A stretch of DNA of 17,884 nucleotides from Colwellia sp. (GTDB taxonomy: Bacteria; Pseudomonadota; Gammaproteobacteria; Enterobacterales; Alteromonadaceae), in the NCBI GenBank assembly GCA_003521815.1, contig DPHE01000048.1, forward strand, positions 74,941-92,824. The letters run 5' to 3'. Positions 1 to 6,683 of the stretch are shown here, piece by piece; position 1 is the stretch's first letter, and each line of letters starts with the position of its first letter. Below the pieces are notes generated by a model. That model worked only from the letters and a program-made list of their open reading frames with translations. It searched no databases and was not told the DNA's origin. Position numbers and translations under genes: made by a program.

Positions 1-22
1 TGCAAATTGCGAATTGCAAATA

Positions 23-92
23 AGGAATAACGAATGAGTAATTAAAAAAAAGCTTGAGTCAGCGCAGGCGTATAGGAAGAGACGGTACATTG
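23..92 (-). terminator. possible weak terminator after the exopolysaccharide operon
   Basis: Reading the minus strand past the stop of the CofD-like gene, a GC-rich stretch (about 58-70) is followed by a run of eight T (plus-strand A run at about 45-52). The only hairpin I can draw directly before the T run has a very short stem (GCT/AGC, six-base loop), so this is a terminator-like T tract rather than a clear intrinsic terminator. It is consistent with the operon ending here. The rest of 1-92 shows only a short repeated ATTGC motif near the window edge. Confidence 0.25.
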
Positions 93-989
93 CTATCGTT
101 GTATAAGTTCAAGTAGCTGTTCTCGATAAAATGGCTGTTGATGCCTGCCGCCAATATCCCCAGGAAGCTCGGCGATAGTATAAGGTTTACATAATTCGAT
201 AGAAGAGGAAACGCGATGGCGGGGGATCAAGGAGTGAACCGTTTTTGTTAGTCCTAGCTTCCTAATGAATTCAAGTTGGTCATGTATTTCGTCGCGTTGG
301 CCGTTGAACTCATCTTCCACATTGGTAATAAAATAAACTTTAAGTTTAGTATTGTGATTAATAGCATCAATCACAGTATTGATTAATAGGCTCGGTAGGG
401 TACTGGTATAAAAACTCCCTGGACCAAGAAATAAAATATTTGCATTTTGTAAGGAGTATAAAACTTCTTCGCTGGGTTGAACCATAGGTGTTAATACTCG
501 ATTGTTAATTCCTTGGCTAGCGTTTTCATCAACTTCAACTTCGCCAACATAACAATGCTCAGCGCAGTGACTCACTAGGTGAGTTACTGCGTCAGACATA
601 GGTAAAATATTTGCTTTAACTCCCAAATATTCACGCATCACCTGCACCGTTTCAGTAGGTCTTAGGCAAAGAGAATCAACGGCGCAAAACATTAAATTTC
701 CTAGGTTATGCCCTGAGAGATCGCCTGATTTATCGAAGCGATATTCAAATAAGAGTGCTTTAGTTGAAGACTCTTTATTTGATGCAGCTTTAGTTAATTT
801 TGATAAACAATAGCGAATGTCGCCCCAAGAAATTGTATCGCAGCTTTCCCTCAAACGGCCAGTAGACCCCCCATTATCAGTAGTACTAACAATGCCAGTT
901 AAATTGACGTTGTCAAAATCATTGATGATTTCTAACAGGTGCCCTAAACCGTGGCCTCCGCCAATACAAGTCACATTAATCTCTGTCAT
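93..989 (-). CDS. CofD/YvcK-like protein, last gene of the exopolysaccharide operon
   Basis: Member of the 2-phospho-L-lactate transferase CofD / YvcK (gluconeogenesis factor) superfamily. It shows the N-terminal glycine-rich nucleotide loop (CIGGGHGLGHLL), the STTDNGGSTGRLR motif near residues 37-48, GHNLGNLM in the middle, and LGPGSFYTSTLPSLL, equivalent to the family's GPGSLYTS motif. About 298 aa, close to family length. The third loop position is H where most YvcK proteins have T, and the usual NVMTQPGET motif is replaced by NVEDEFNGQ, so this is a divergent branch. Bacillus YvcK binds UDP-sugars and affects cell-wall growth, and real CofD makes coenzyme F420, which nothing else here suggests. 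A UDP-sugar-linked role in polysaccharide synthesis is therefore the better guess, but it is inference. Start: ATG at 989 has AAGGA six bases upstream; a GTG one codon earlier (992) is less well placed. It lies 24 bases after the sugar transferase gene. Confidence 0.8.
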   Translation of the reverse strand: MTEINVTCIGGGHGLGHLLEIINDFDNVNLTGIVSTTDNGGSTGRLRESCDTISWGDIRYCLSKLTKAASNKESSTKALLFEYRFDKSGDLSGHNLGNLMFCAVDSLCLRPTETVQVMREYLGVKANILPMSDAVTHLVSHCAEHCYVGEVEVDENASQGINNRVLTPMVQPSEEVLYSLQNANILFLGPGSFYTSTLPSLLINTVIDAINHNTKLKVYFITNVEDEFNGQRDEIHDQLEFIRKLGLTKTVHSLIPRHRVSSSIELCKPYTIAELPGDIGGRHQQPFYREQLLELIQR

Positions 990-1013
990 CACTTATCCTT
1001 GTAGCTAAAAGTG

Positions 1014-1655
1014 TTACTGCCCACGTCCTAACACCATGATAAGTATTGTTTTAAAAACGATTTTTAAATCCATTAACAACCATCTATGTGGTTTAGTAAG
1101 TGATAGCGAGTATGCAAAGTCATAACCTATTTTTGTTTTAACATCATCAATGCAGGTATCATATCCTTGATTCACTTGTGCTAAGCCAGTAATACCAGGA
1201 GTAATATCGTAAGTACGCTCAGAATAAAAAGGGATTACTTTGTCTAGCTCTATAACTATTTCAGGCCTTTCAGGTCGAGGCCCGATAAGTGACATATCAC
1301 CTTTAATAACATTGATAAATTGCGGCAGTTCATCAAGGCGAACTTTTCTAAGTAACTTACCAATAGGGGTTAGCCTATTATCGTTACTTGTTGCCCAAAC
1401 AGCACCAGAGCTCGCTTCGGCATTAGTCACCATAGTGCGAAATTTGATCATATTAAAATGCTGAACTTTTCCGTCTTTCATTTTACCTACTCTTAATTGA
1501 CAATAAAAAATGTCTCCTCGTGAGGATAATTTTATCATTAATGATATCACTACAAACAAGGGTAAAGTTAATAACAAACAGGTTATGGAAAATGTTAAAT
1601 CAATACTTCTTTTAATAATAGGAATCGTTGGGTGTACAAAGCTAATGTGTTTCAT
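1014..1655 (-). CDS. undecaprenyl-phosphate sugar-1-phosphate transferase (initiating sugar transferase)
   Basis: Bacterial sugar transferase (WcaJ/WbaP C-terminal or PglC-like family), expected to transfer a sugar-1-phosphate from a nucleotide sugar onto undecaprenyl phosphate at the inner face of the inner membrane, the first committed step of polysaccharide repeat-unit assembly. The 213-aa length fits the small monotopic class with one membrane hairpin (about residues 18-42) and no extra N-terminal transmembrane bundle. Visible motifs: KFRTM (71-75), RLDELPQ with the Asp-Glu catalytic dyad (D108, E109), GDMSLIGPRPERP (119-131) and the C-terminal PGITGLAQV (153-161). The start ATG has AGGAG six bases upstream. 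It sits eight bases after the GT2 gene, so co-transcription and coupling are likely. Sugar specificity cannot be read from the sequence. Confidence 0.93.
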   Translation of the reverse strand: MKHISFVHPTIPIIKRSIDLTFSITCLLLTLPLFVVISLMIKLSSRGDIFYCQLRVGKMKDGKVQHFNMIKFRTMVTNAEASSGAVWATSNDNRLTPIGKLLRKVRLDELPQFINVIKGDMSLIGPRPERPEIVIELDKVIPFYSERTYDITPGITGLAQVNQGYDTCIDDVKTKIGYDFAYSLSLTKPHRWLLMDLKIVFKTILIMVLGRGQ

Positions 1656-1663
1656 GATATCTC

Positions 1664-2848
1664 CTAGATTTTAGTCCAAATTTTTTCTTGTAAACCAAAG
1701 ATGTACTTTAACGATCCCTTTAAGGCGACCCAGTAACCATTGACTAAATAACAAATTAATTTTAAGGCTCTCAATTTAGGTGAAAGTTGAAATACATTAA
1801 TAAGCATAACAAGGCCATATAAAAAAAGCTGGCAGGCCAATAGCGATATAAAAAGAGTATGAATGGGAGCAAGATAAATATTACCAATAAAGATAAATAC
1901 CAATATAAAAGGCATTATTGCTCTTAACGCTTTACCTGAAGCAAAATTTATCGCATTCCAGCCATACTTAGGTGATAACAAAGGCAGTAAATAAACGAGT
2001 TGTTGAAAGTTCCCTGCCGCTATTCTTAATCGTCTACCCATATCTTGCTCTAAATTAACTTGTTCAAGTTCAATGGCAACGACTCTAGGCTCATATATCA
2101 CACGATAACCTTGTTTAATAACATTCATGGGGATCAAAAAATCGTCATTAATGGTATCTGCCGGAACCTCTTCGTAACAAGACTTTCTTAGGGCATAAAA
2201 AGCACCGTGAGCCCCCAACACACTGGCAATAGAGCTTTCTCTTGTTTTAACCATGGATTGATATTGCCAGTAATATTGCTCTCCTGCGGTTCCTTTTTGC
2301 ACAAATTGATATCCACCTGAAACAGCGCCAACAATCGGATTTTTAAAATGACTATCTAACATCAGTAAACTATTTACCGGTAATAGCGCCGAAACATCAC
2401 TAAAGACAATATTGTCAAACTTTGCTCTTGCTACACCTTCTTTGAGTACTGCAACTTTGCCACGGTTATCTTTAAAGTTTACAAGTTGATAATTTAAATC
2501 CTGGCAACCAAGTTCTGCTAGTGTCTGTAGGGCAATATTATGAGTGTCATCTTGGCAACCATCACAAAGCAAAATTAATTCATATCGATCACTTGGATAG
2601 TCAATAAAACTCAAGTTTCTAATTTTTTCCGCAACAAATTTAGCTTCATTGAATGCAGGAATAATAATAGAAAAACGATTTAGTTTTTTGTCTTCTGCGC
2701 TAAACATATAACGACGTTTTTTAATTATCGGGTTAAGGCTATTTCTGTTTTTAGAGATTGTTTTTAGTAAGAGCGGATAAATAACATGGTGGTAAATCAC
2801 TAGAAACATTGCCACAGCGAACAGTGTTATCATCATTATGTTTAACAT
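1664..2848 (-). CDS. membrane-bound family 2 glycosyltransferase
   Basis: GT2 glycosyltransferase of the cellulose-synthase/IcaA-like type, 394 aa. An N-terminal membrane segment (about 5-25) is followed by a GT-A catalytic domain: FSIIIPAFNEA (59-69), CDGCQDD with D96, the FSDVSALLP motif with D151 (the nucleotide-sugar/metal region), and TINDDF (232-237) in place of the usual acceptor-side ED motif. The later GRRLRIAAGNFQQ (271-283) stands where processive enzymes carry QxxRW, so processivity is uncertain. At least two more membrane helices follow (about 309-327 and 332-353). It probably adds sugars from a nucleotide donor to the lipid-linked repeat unit at the cytoplasmic face. Its ATG overlaps the stop of the GT4 gene by seven bases (ATGTTAA) with AAGG upstream, so translation is likely coupled. 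Donor and acceptor are unknown. Confidence 0.9.
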   Translation of the reverse strand: MLNIMMITLFAVAMFLVIYHHVIYPLLLKTISKNRNSLNPIIKKRRYMFSAEDKKLNRFSIIIPAFNEAKFVAEKIRNLSFIDYPSDRYELILLCDGCQDDTHNIALQTLAELGCQDLNYQLVNFKDNRGKVAVLKEGVARAKFDNIVFSDVSALLPVNSLLMLDSHFKNPIVGAVSGGYQFVQKGTAGEQYYWQYQSMVKTRESSIASVLGAHGAFYALRKSCYEEVPADTINDDFLIPMNVIKQGYRVIYEPRVVAIELEQVNLEQDMGRRLRIAAGNFQQLVYLLPLLSPKYGWNAINFASGKALRAIMPFILVFIFIGNIYLAPIHTLFISLLACQLFLYGLVMLINVFQLSPKLRALKLICYLVNGYWVALKGSLKYIFGLQEKIWTKI

Positions 2849-3936
2849 AACTTACACCTTAGTTCATATTGAGTTAATGAAACATATTGCTTAATCATTT
2901 TGTCGATAGAACGTTGGTTTTCTATGAAGTTTCTGGGCGAGTGATTACGTTTTTGATTTAGCGAACGTAGTAGCGCTTGTGATAATAATACTGGGTTATT
3001 AGGCTGAACAATAATACCTGCTTCACTACAAACAGCTTCCTTACAGCCACCAAAATCAGTTAATACCACAGGTACTCCACAGGCTTGAGCTTCCAAAGGA
3101 GATAAAGGTAGACCTTCGTTATTAGAGGAAAGGCAAAAAACATCAAGTAAAGGATAAAAGGTGGTCATATCATCAATATGGCCTAAAAAGAAAACTCTTT
3201 CTTGTAAATTTAAATTAATAACTAATGCTTTTAATTGTTGTTCTAAGCTGCCGGTTCCGCCGAGTAATAAACCAATATCATTCGGTAATTTGTGGAATGC
3301 TTTGATTAATACATCATGCGCTTTTACTGATTCTAAGCGAGCTGAACAGCTAATAAACTTTAACTGTGTAGGTAGGCTTGCTTGTTTGAGTAATGTCCGT
3401 TTACTAACTGTTGAGGGTTTAAACTTATTGGTGTCTATGCCATTAGTAATGACGATAGGGTTTAAAGAAGGCATTAAACGCTTAACTTCCTCGGCAACAA
3501 ATTTAGCGTCAGCGACATAAATAGGGCGAACCAAAGTAATAAATAGTTTCTGTAATAACCTAGGTTTAACATTAGCTAAATGCCAAGCATCATGTTTGGT
3601 ATGTATAATATGATTAACCTTAGCGAGTCTTGCTACGACACCGCCATATATCAATAGGCCTATATGATGGGTGTGAACATACATAGGGTTCACTTTTTTA
3701 AAAAACGCGGTTAATTGGGTGAAAATATTGATCTGCCAACCGGCCTTTTTGTCCAACACATGGATGAATTCTTTAAAACCATCAATATTATTCCAGTAAC
3801 ATTTGACGTTGTGTTTTTCTAGAGTAATTATGTGCACATCAAAAAATGGCTGTGCAGCACGTTGAAACTCTAATGCCAAACTTTCTATACCACCTGGTTT
3901 TAAGTGTTGTAGAAGATGAACGATGACTTGTTTTAT
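2842..3936 (-). CDS. family 4 glycosyltransferase, apparent AUA start
   Basis: GT-B fold glycosyltransferase of family GT4, 364 aa from the start proposed here. C-terminal domain motifs: VITNGID (the usual NGVD/NGID segment), SARLESVKAHDVLIKAF, LLLGGTGSLEQQL, and the EGLPLSPLE motif (E-x7-E, E274 and E282) followed by ACGVPVV. Starting at the nearest standard start codon (TTG at 3879) would remove 19 residues that encode KQVIVHLLQHLKPGGIES. That segment is the family's first beta strand plus its glycine-rich GGIE donor loop, so it should belong to the protein. The in-frame reading begins after a TAA at 3939-3941 and has no ATG, GTG or TTG before 3879. The best start is ATA at 3936-3934, which overlaps the wzz stop and lies seven bases after a clean AGGAG. 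It transfers a sugar to the growing polysaccharide repeat unit in the cytoplasm; specificity is unknown. Confidence 0.88.
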   Translation of the reverse strand: MKQVIVHLLQHLKPGGIESLALEFQRAAQPFFDVHIITLEKHNVKCYWNNIDGFKEFIHVLDKKAGWQINIFTQLTAFFKKVNPMYVHTHHIGLLIYGGVVARLAKVNHIIHTKHDAWHLANVKPRLLQKLFITLVRPIYVADAKFVAEEVKRLMPSLNPIVITNGIDTNKFKPSTVSKRTLLKQASLPTQLKFISCSARLESVKAHDVLIKAFHKLPNDIGLLLGGTGSLEQQLKALVINLNLQERVFFLGHIDDMTTFYPLLDVFCLSSNNEGLPLSPLEAQACGVPVVLTDFGGCKEAVCSEAGIIVQPNNPVLLSQALLRSLNQKRNHSPRNFIENQRSIDKMIKQYVSLTQYELRCKLC

Positions 3937-5396
3937 AAGTTATCTCCTAAACTATTCATACCGCCAAAAGGCTTTGTGCCAATTTGGGGTAAACGTGTTA
4001 TTACTGGTGTTGAAGTGATTAATTCGAGCTGATGTCTTGCACGGATTGATGTGTCTGTTATCTCAGAGAATAAAGCAAACCCGCAGCCTAATAATAGTCC
4101 GCCAATTATTCCGGCTAATAAAAATATTGAAAGAGGGGAGTTAGTCGGAGAACTCGGCTGGTATGGTTCGTCGATTATTTTGATTCTTTGTGGCTGTTCA
4201 TACCGGCCAAGTGCACCTGTTATTTTTGCCTTTTCATAACGAGTCAGTAAATCACCATATAAAGTTCGTTGAACCTCAAGATCTCTTTTTAGCTCTGACA
4301 GTTGCCTTTCCATTTCACCGGTACCGGCAAGAGAATCTTTTACTATTTTCACCTGTTGTTCAATAGAGCTAATCTCTTCTTTAATTTGCTCTACATGGCT
4401 GTCTGCAAGTTGTAACTCTTGTAATTGCGACACTAATAATAGGTTTTGATTATTATCAACTTGACCATCTTGCATGCTACTTGCAACTTCCCATAAACGA
4501 TTTAAGTCAACGTCGGTTATCTTATATGATGTTTTGCTTTGGGTTTCACGCTCGTATTCAAGTTGTGATAATTTTCTAATAGATGATTCTACTTTGCTAT
4601 GTTTGTCAGTGTAACGAGAACGCAAAATGGCCAATTCGCTTTTGGTCTCTACTATGTTTTGCTCAATTTCACTCATCACAGGATCAACTTGAGCAAGCCT
4701 AGTACGAATCGTTTTTTTGGCGGCAATAGCACCAGACAATTCCATTTTTTTCTGTTCGAGTAACTGACTTAACTCTCTGAAGCGAGTATTGTTTTCACCA
4801 TAAAGCTGAGGTAATTGCTCAGCATTTTTTTGTTTAAAATTAGATAACCTAAATTCTGCTTTTTGTAAGTCTGCTGTTTTTAGTGTTAATTGGGTCGTTA
4901 GAAATAATTCAGATGCATCTATTGATGATAACTCTGGGGCTAAAAGTATTTCTAAAAATCTTTTTCTAACTGCGACTAGTACATCAACCATGTTTTCAGG
5001 GGAATCTGTACGGTAAATAAGCTTTACAAGATCTTTACCAATCCAGTTTACCTTAAGTGAAGCTGATAATTTATTAACGGAATCATCCGTTTGGAAGTTA
5101 GTTGATTTTTCATTTATCAGTGCTAAATCTTGCGCAACATTTATTAGCATATGTCGGCTGTGAAGTAAGGTATCTAAAGTAGCCATTCTGTCTTTTAAAT
5201 CAGTTGATACTGATAAATCTTCAAGAAAAGGGTTCATTTTGGCACTTTCTTGTACCAATATCGTGGTGTGTGATTCCCAAGTTCTTGGGGCGAGAAAGGA
5301 TGTAATTAGCGCGATAACGGGTAATATCATTGCTGGTAATATAATTAAATACCTATGACGCCATATCGCTGACAATATAAGGTGGATATTTATCAT
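3933..5396 (-). CDS. Wzz/GumC-type polysaccharide chain-length determinant (PCP family)
   Basis: Polysaccharide co-polymerase controlling chain length or export of exopolysaccharide; inner-membrane protein with a large periplasmic part. From ATG 5396 it has 487 aa: transmembrane helix 1 at about 16-35, a Wzz-type domain (ITSFLAPRTWESHTTILVQES), long coiled-coil stretches rich in E, Q, K and L (about 170-390), the proline-rich PYQPSSPTNSP before helix 2 (about 422-444), and a short cytoplasmic tail. There is no Walker motif or tyrosine cluster, so unlike Wzc it carries no BY-kinase. A GTG at 5420 and an ATG at 5411 are also in frame. I prefer 5396 because GAGAA lies upstream and it gives the usual ~15 residues before helix 1, but this is not certain. 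The gene follows the small lipoprotein gene directly and its 3' end overlaps the GT4 start. Confidence 0.88.
   Translation of the reverse strand: MINIHLILSAIWRHRYLIILPAMILPVIALITSFLAPRTWESHTTILVQESAKMNPFLEDLSVSTDLKDRMATLDTLLHSRHMLINVAQDLALINEKSTNFQTDDSVNKLSASLKVNWIGKDLVKLIYRTDSPENMVDVLVAVRKRFLEILLAPELSSIDASELFLTTQLTLKTADLQKAEFRLSNFKQKNAEQLPQLYGENNTRFRELSQLLEQKKMELSGAIAAKKTIRTRLAQVDPVMSEIEQNIVETKSELAILRSRYTDKHSKVESSIRKLSQLEYERETQSKTSYKITDVDLNRLWEVASSMQDGQVDNNQNLLLVSQLQELQLADSHVEQIKEEISSIEQQVKIVKDSLAGTGEMERQLSELKRDLEVQRTLYGDLLTRYEKAKITGALGRYEQPQRIKIIDEPYQPSSPTNSPLSIFLLAGIIGGLLLGCGFALFSEITDTSIRARHQLELITSTPVITRLPQIGTKPFGGMNSLGDNL
3934..3948 (-). promoter_or_regulatory. ribosome binding site and AUA start of the GT4 gene
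   Basis: On the minus strand AGGAG (3948-3944) is followed by seven bases and then ATA (3936-3934). The wzz stop codon TAA (3935-3933) overlaps it, giving ATAA where the common coupled arrangement would be ATGA. The site placement is ideal for a start codon, and the encoded residues after it match the conserved GT4 N-terminus. A single G-to-A change from ATG would explain both the AUA start and the TAA stop. Confidence 0.6.
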
Positions 5397-5412
5397 TACC
5401 GATGTTCTCATA

Positions 5413-5901
5413 TTAAGCACTAGTAACTAAGTTAATAGTATTATTTGATAACTTAGGAGCAAATTTGATGGTCACATTGTTATTAAAGTGACCAATATAC
5501 AGTCGTAATAATTCTGCCCTAGCCATTGATAGTGCTAATTGGTCAAGTATATTGGTGCCTTTAGCAAGGGCGATATTAATGATAAATATTTTGTTTTTAT
5601 TCACTATCAGACTGACGATTTTGATTTTATCATCATAATTTAATTCTTTATTTTGCAACTCATAAGTAAAGCTGTAACTGTCGCTTTGACTATTTGTTGG
5701 AGTCTCGCCTTGTTCTACTCTTTTTTGTGAGTTACGTAACGCTTGAATACTCGTTAAAACGTTTTTATTCACTGGTCGATAACTTTCTGCATTAGCTTCT
5801 TTTTCGATCAATGCCACAGAGTCATTTATGGATGACGAAACGCAGCCAGTACAAGTAAGTAGAGTAATAACAAAAATGCAGTAGAACGAAAGTTTTTTCA
5901 T
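5413..5901 (-). CDS. small lipoprotein, possible degenerate OmpA-like domain
   Basis: First gene of the exopolysaccharide operon, 162 aa. A signal peptide (MKKLSFYCIFVITLLTCTGC) ends in a lipobox-like TGC with C20 as the acylated residue; position -3 is C rather than the usual Leu, so it is somewhat atypical. After a polar linker (about 21-75) the C-terminal half alternates beta-like strands (KIKIVSLIVN, KIFIINIAL) with a helix containing LALSMARAELLRLYIG. That pattern, strand then LSxxRAxxxxxY helix then strand, resembles the peptidoglycan-binding OmpA C-terminal domain, but the key Asp/Arg sites are not clearly present. It might be an envelope partner of the exporter. I do not recognise a named family, and the OmpA comparison is by eye only. 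Start ATG with AGGA nine bases upstream. Confidence 0.65.
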   Translation of the reverse strand: MKKLSFYCIFVITLLTCTGCVSSSINDSVALIEKEANAESYRPVNKNVLTSIQALRNSQKRVEQGETPTNSQSDSYSFTYELQNKELNYDDKIKIVSLIVNKNKIFIINIALAKGTNILDQLALSMARAELLRLYIGHFNNNVTIKFAPKLSNNTINLVTSA

Positions 5902-5953
5902 GTGGAATGTCCTGAATTAATAATGATTACCCTTACCCTTTTAGTTTAGAATA

Positions 5954-5969
5954 TACATATTACGTGCCA
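5954..5969 (-). promoter_or_regulatory. sigma-54-like promoter before the exopolysaccharide operon
   Basis: The minus strand reads TGGCACGTAATATGTA, against the sigma-54 consensus TGGCAC-N5-TTGCA. The -24 element is a perfect TGGCAC; the -12 element keeps TG but has GT in place of the normally conserved GC, which weakens the call. Transcription would start near 5943, leaving about a 42-base leader before the ATG at 5901. A sigma-54 activator gene lies in the same window. I see no better sigma-70 promoter between this site and the gene. Confidence 0.33.
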
Positions 5970-6044
5970 CAATTTTTGTTGTTATTTAAGGGGATTTGTT
6001 TTATTTTTTTAATTGAAATAAATTTTATCTTATATTTCGCATTA

Positions 6045-6060
6045 TGCATTTTAAAATGCA
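6045..6060. repeat. perfect 16-base palindrome TGCATTTTAAAATGCA
   Basis: The sequence TGCATTTTAAAATGCA is its own reverse complement. It is centred about 110 bases upstream of the start expected from the sigma-54-like promoter. The half-site TGCATTT resembles the NsrR half-site, but NsrR sites have one central base between the halves, here there are two. It is a candidate operator or activator site. Confidence 0.6.
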
Positions 6061-6065
6061 ACTAA

Positions 6066-6108
6066 GTTATTTACTCGAAAGCTAGACTACGGAGCTAAAG
6101 TAAATAAC
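6066..6108. repeat. inverted repeat, 10-base arms
   Basis: GTTATTTACT (6066-6075) and its exact reverse complement AGTAAATAAC (6099-6108) flank 23 bases that contain two copies of AGCT. It could fold as a hairpin or serve as a paired protein site. It has no T run on either side typical of an intrinsic terminator. Confidence 0.6.
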
Positions 6109-6117
6109 AAAATTTAA

Positions 6118-6171
6118 GTACAAACGAGATAATTATCACGTTATACATGCGCTTCATTGGATCGTTTGTAC
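6118..6171. repeat. inverted repeat, 10-base arms
   Basis: GTACAAACGA (6118-6127) and its exact reverse complement TCGTTTGTAC (6162-6171) flank 34 bases. The position, 37 bases past the end of the preceding lipoprotein gene on the minus strand, also allows a transcript-end hairpin, but no T run follows. It may instead be an upstream activator site. Confidence 0.6.
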
Positions 6172-6207
6172 AGACGTAAAATTGAAAGTAACACTATTGA
6201 TTGTTGT

Positions 6208-6660
6208 TTAAATAGAGATTTGCCAACTATTACCAAATTCAGCTATATTCCAGTGAACATTTATAGGTTGGGCATCCTCTTCTATTGGCCAAATTTGAGC
6301 AATTAACTCTACTTCTACCGTACTTAAAGATAAAGTAAATGTCTGCTCAGAAGACGTGAGTGTTGTTCTTAATTTGCAACTATCATAATTAATAATAACT
6401 TCATCATTTTCTTTATAAAAATCGGTACATATACTAATAAAGTAGCTAACGGTTGTTGATGGTGAAGCTGGCAGTACAACTTCTAAATTAGTACTTGAGA
6501 TAAAATTAAAATCAGGGGCACTGATTAAGTCACTTGTGGTTATAGTTTTATCCGTTGTTATTATATTTTTAACTGATGGTTTTTTTTCTTCATCACCGCC
6601 ACCGCCACAACCTGTAATTGTTATGGTTAACATGATGAGTGGCATTAAATAAGTATTCAT
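6208..6660 (-). CDS. small lipoprotein of unknown function
   Basis: 150 aa. A short signal peptide ends in ITGC with C18 as the lipidated cysteine, followed by a glycine tether (GGGG) and acidic DEE, as in many surface or periplasmic lipoproteins of Alteromonadales. The mature part looks all-beta, with alternating hydrophobic stretches (NLEVVLPAS, TVSYFISICTDFY, FTLSLSTVEVELIAQIW) and two cysteines (in SICTDF and DSCKLR) that could form a disulphide. No known family is recognised. The ATG has GGGAG about nine bases upstream. It lies 23 bases after the LruC-domain gene on the same strand, so the two probably form one operon and may act together at the cell surface. Confidence 0.72.
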   Translation of the reverse strand: MNTYLMPLIMLTITITGCGGGGDEEKKPSVKNIITTDKTITTSDLISAPDFNFISSTNLEVVLPASPSTTVSYFISICTDFYKENDEVIINYDSCKLRTTLTSSEQTFTLSLSTVEVELIAQIWPIEEDAQPINVHWNIAEFGNSWQISI

Positions 6661-6683
6661 TACTTTTGCTCCCTATGATTATA

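Larger units (their letters stand above)
5902..6207. other. 306-base gene-free region upstream of the exopolysaccharide operon
   Basis: AT-rich region between the small lipoprotein gene (ending at 6208) and the operon start at 5901. It contains the sigma-54-like promoter at 5954-5969, a perfect 16-base palindrome at 6045-6060, and two inverted repeats with 10-base arms at 6066-6108 and 6118-6171. A short tandem GGGTAA repeat lies at about 5925-5938 in the presumed leader. No coding frame with a start and ribosome binding site was seen. The layout, promoter near the gene and symmetric elements 100-200 bases further upstream, is that of a regulated promoter with upstream activator sites. Confidence 0.6.

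Noticed and set aside
1..20. Palindrome-like TGCAAATTGCGAATTGCA at the window edge
   Set aside because: Arms are only five bases with imperfect centre, and the surrounding sequence is cut off by the window end.
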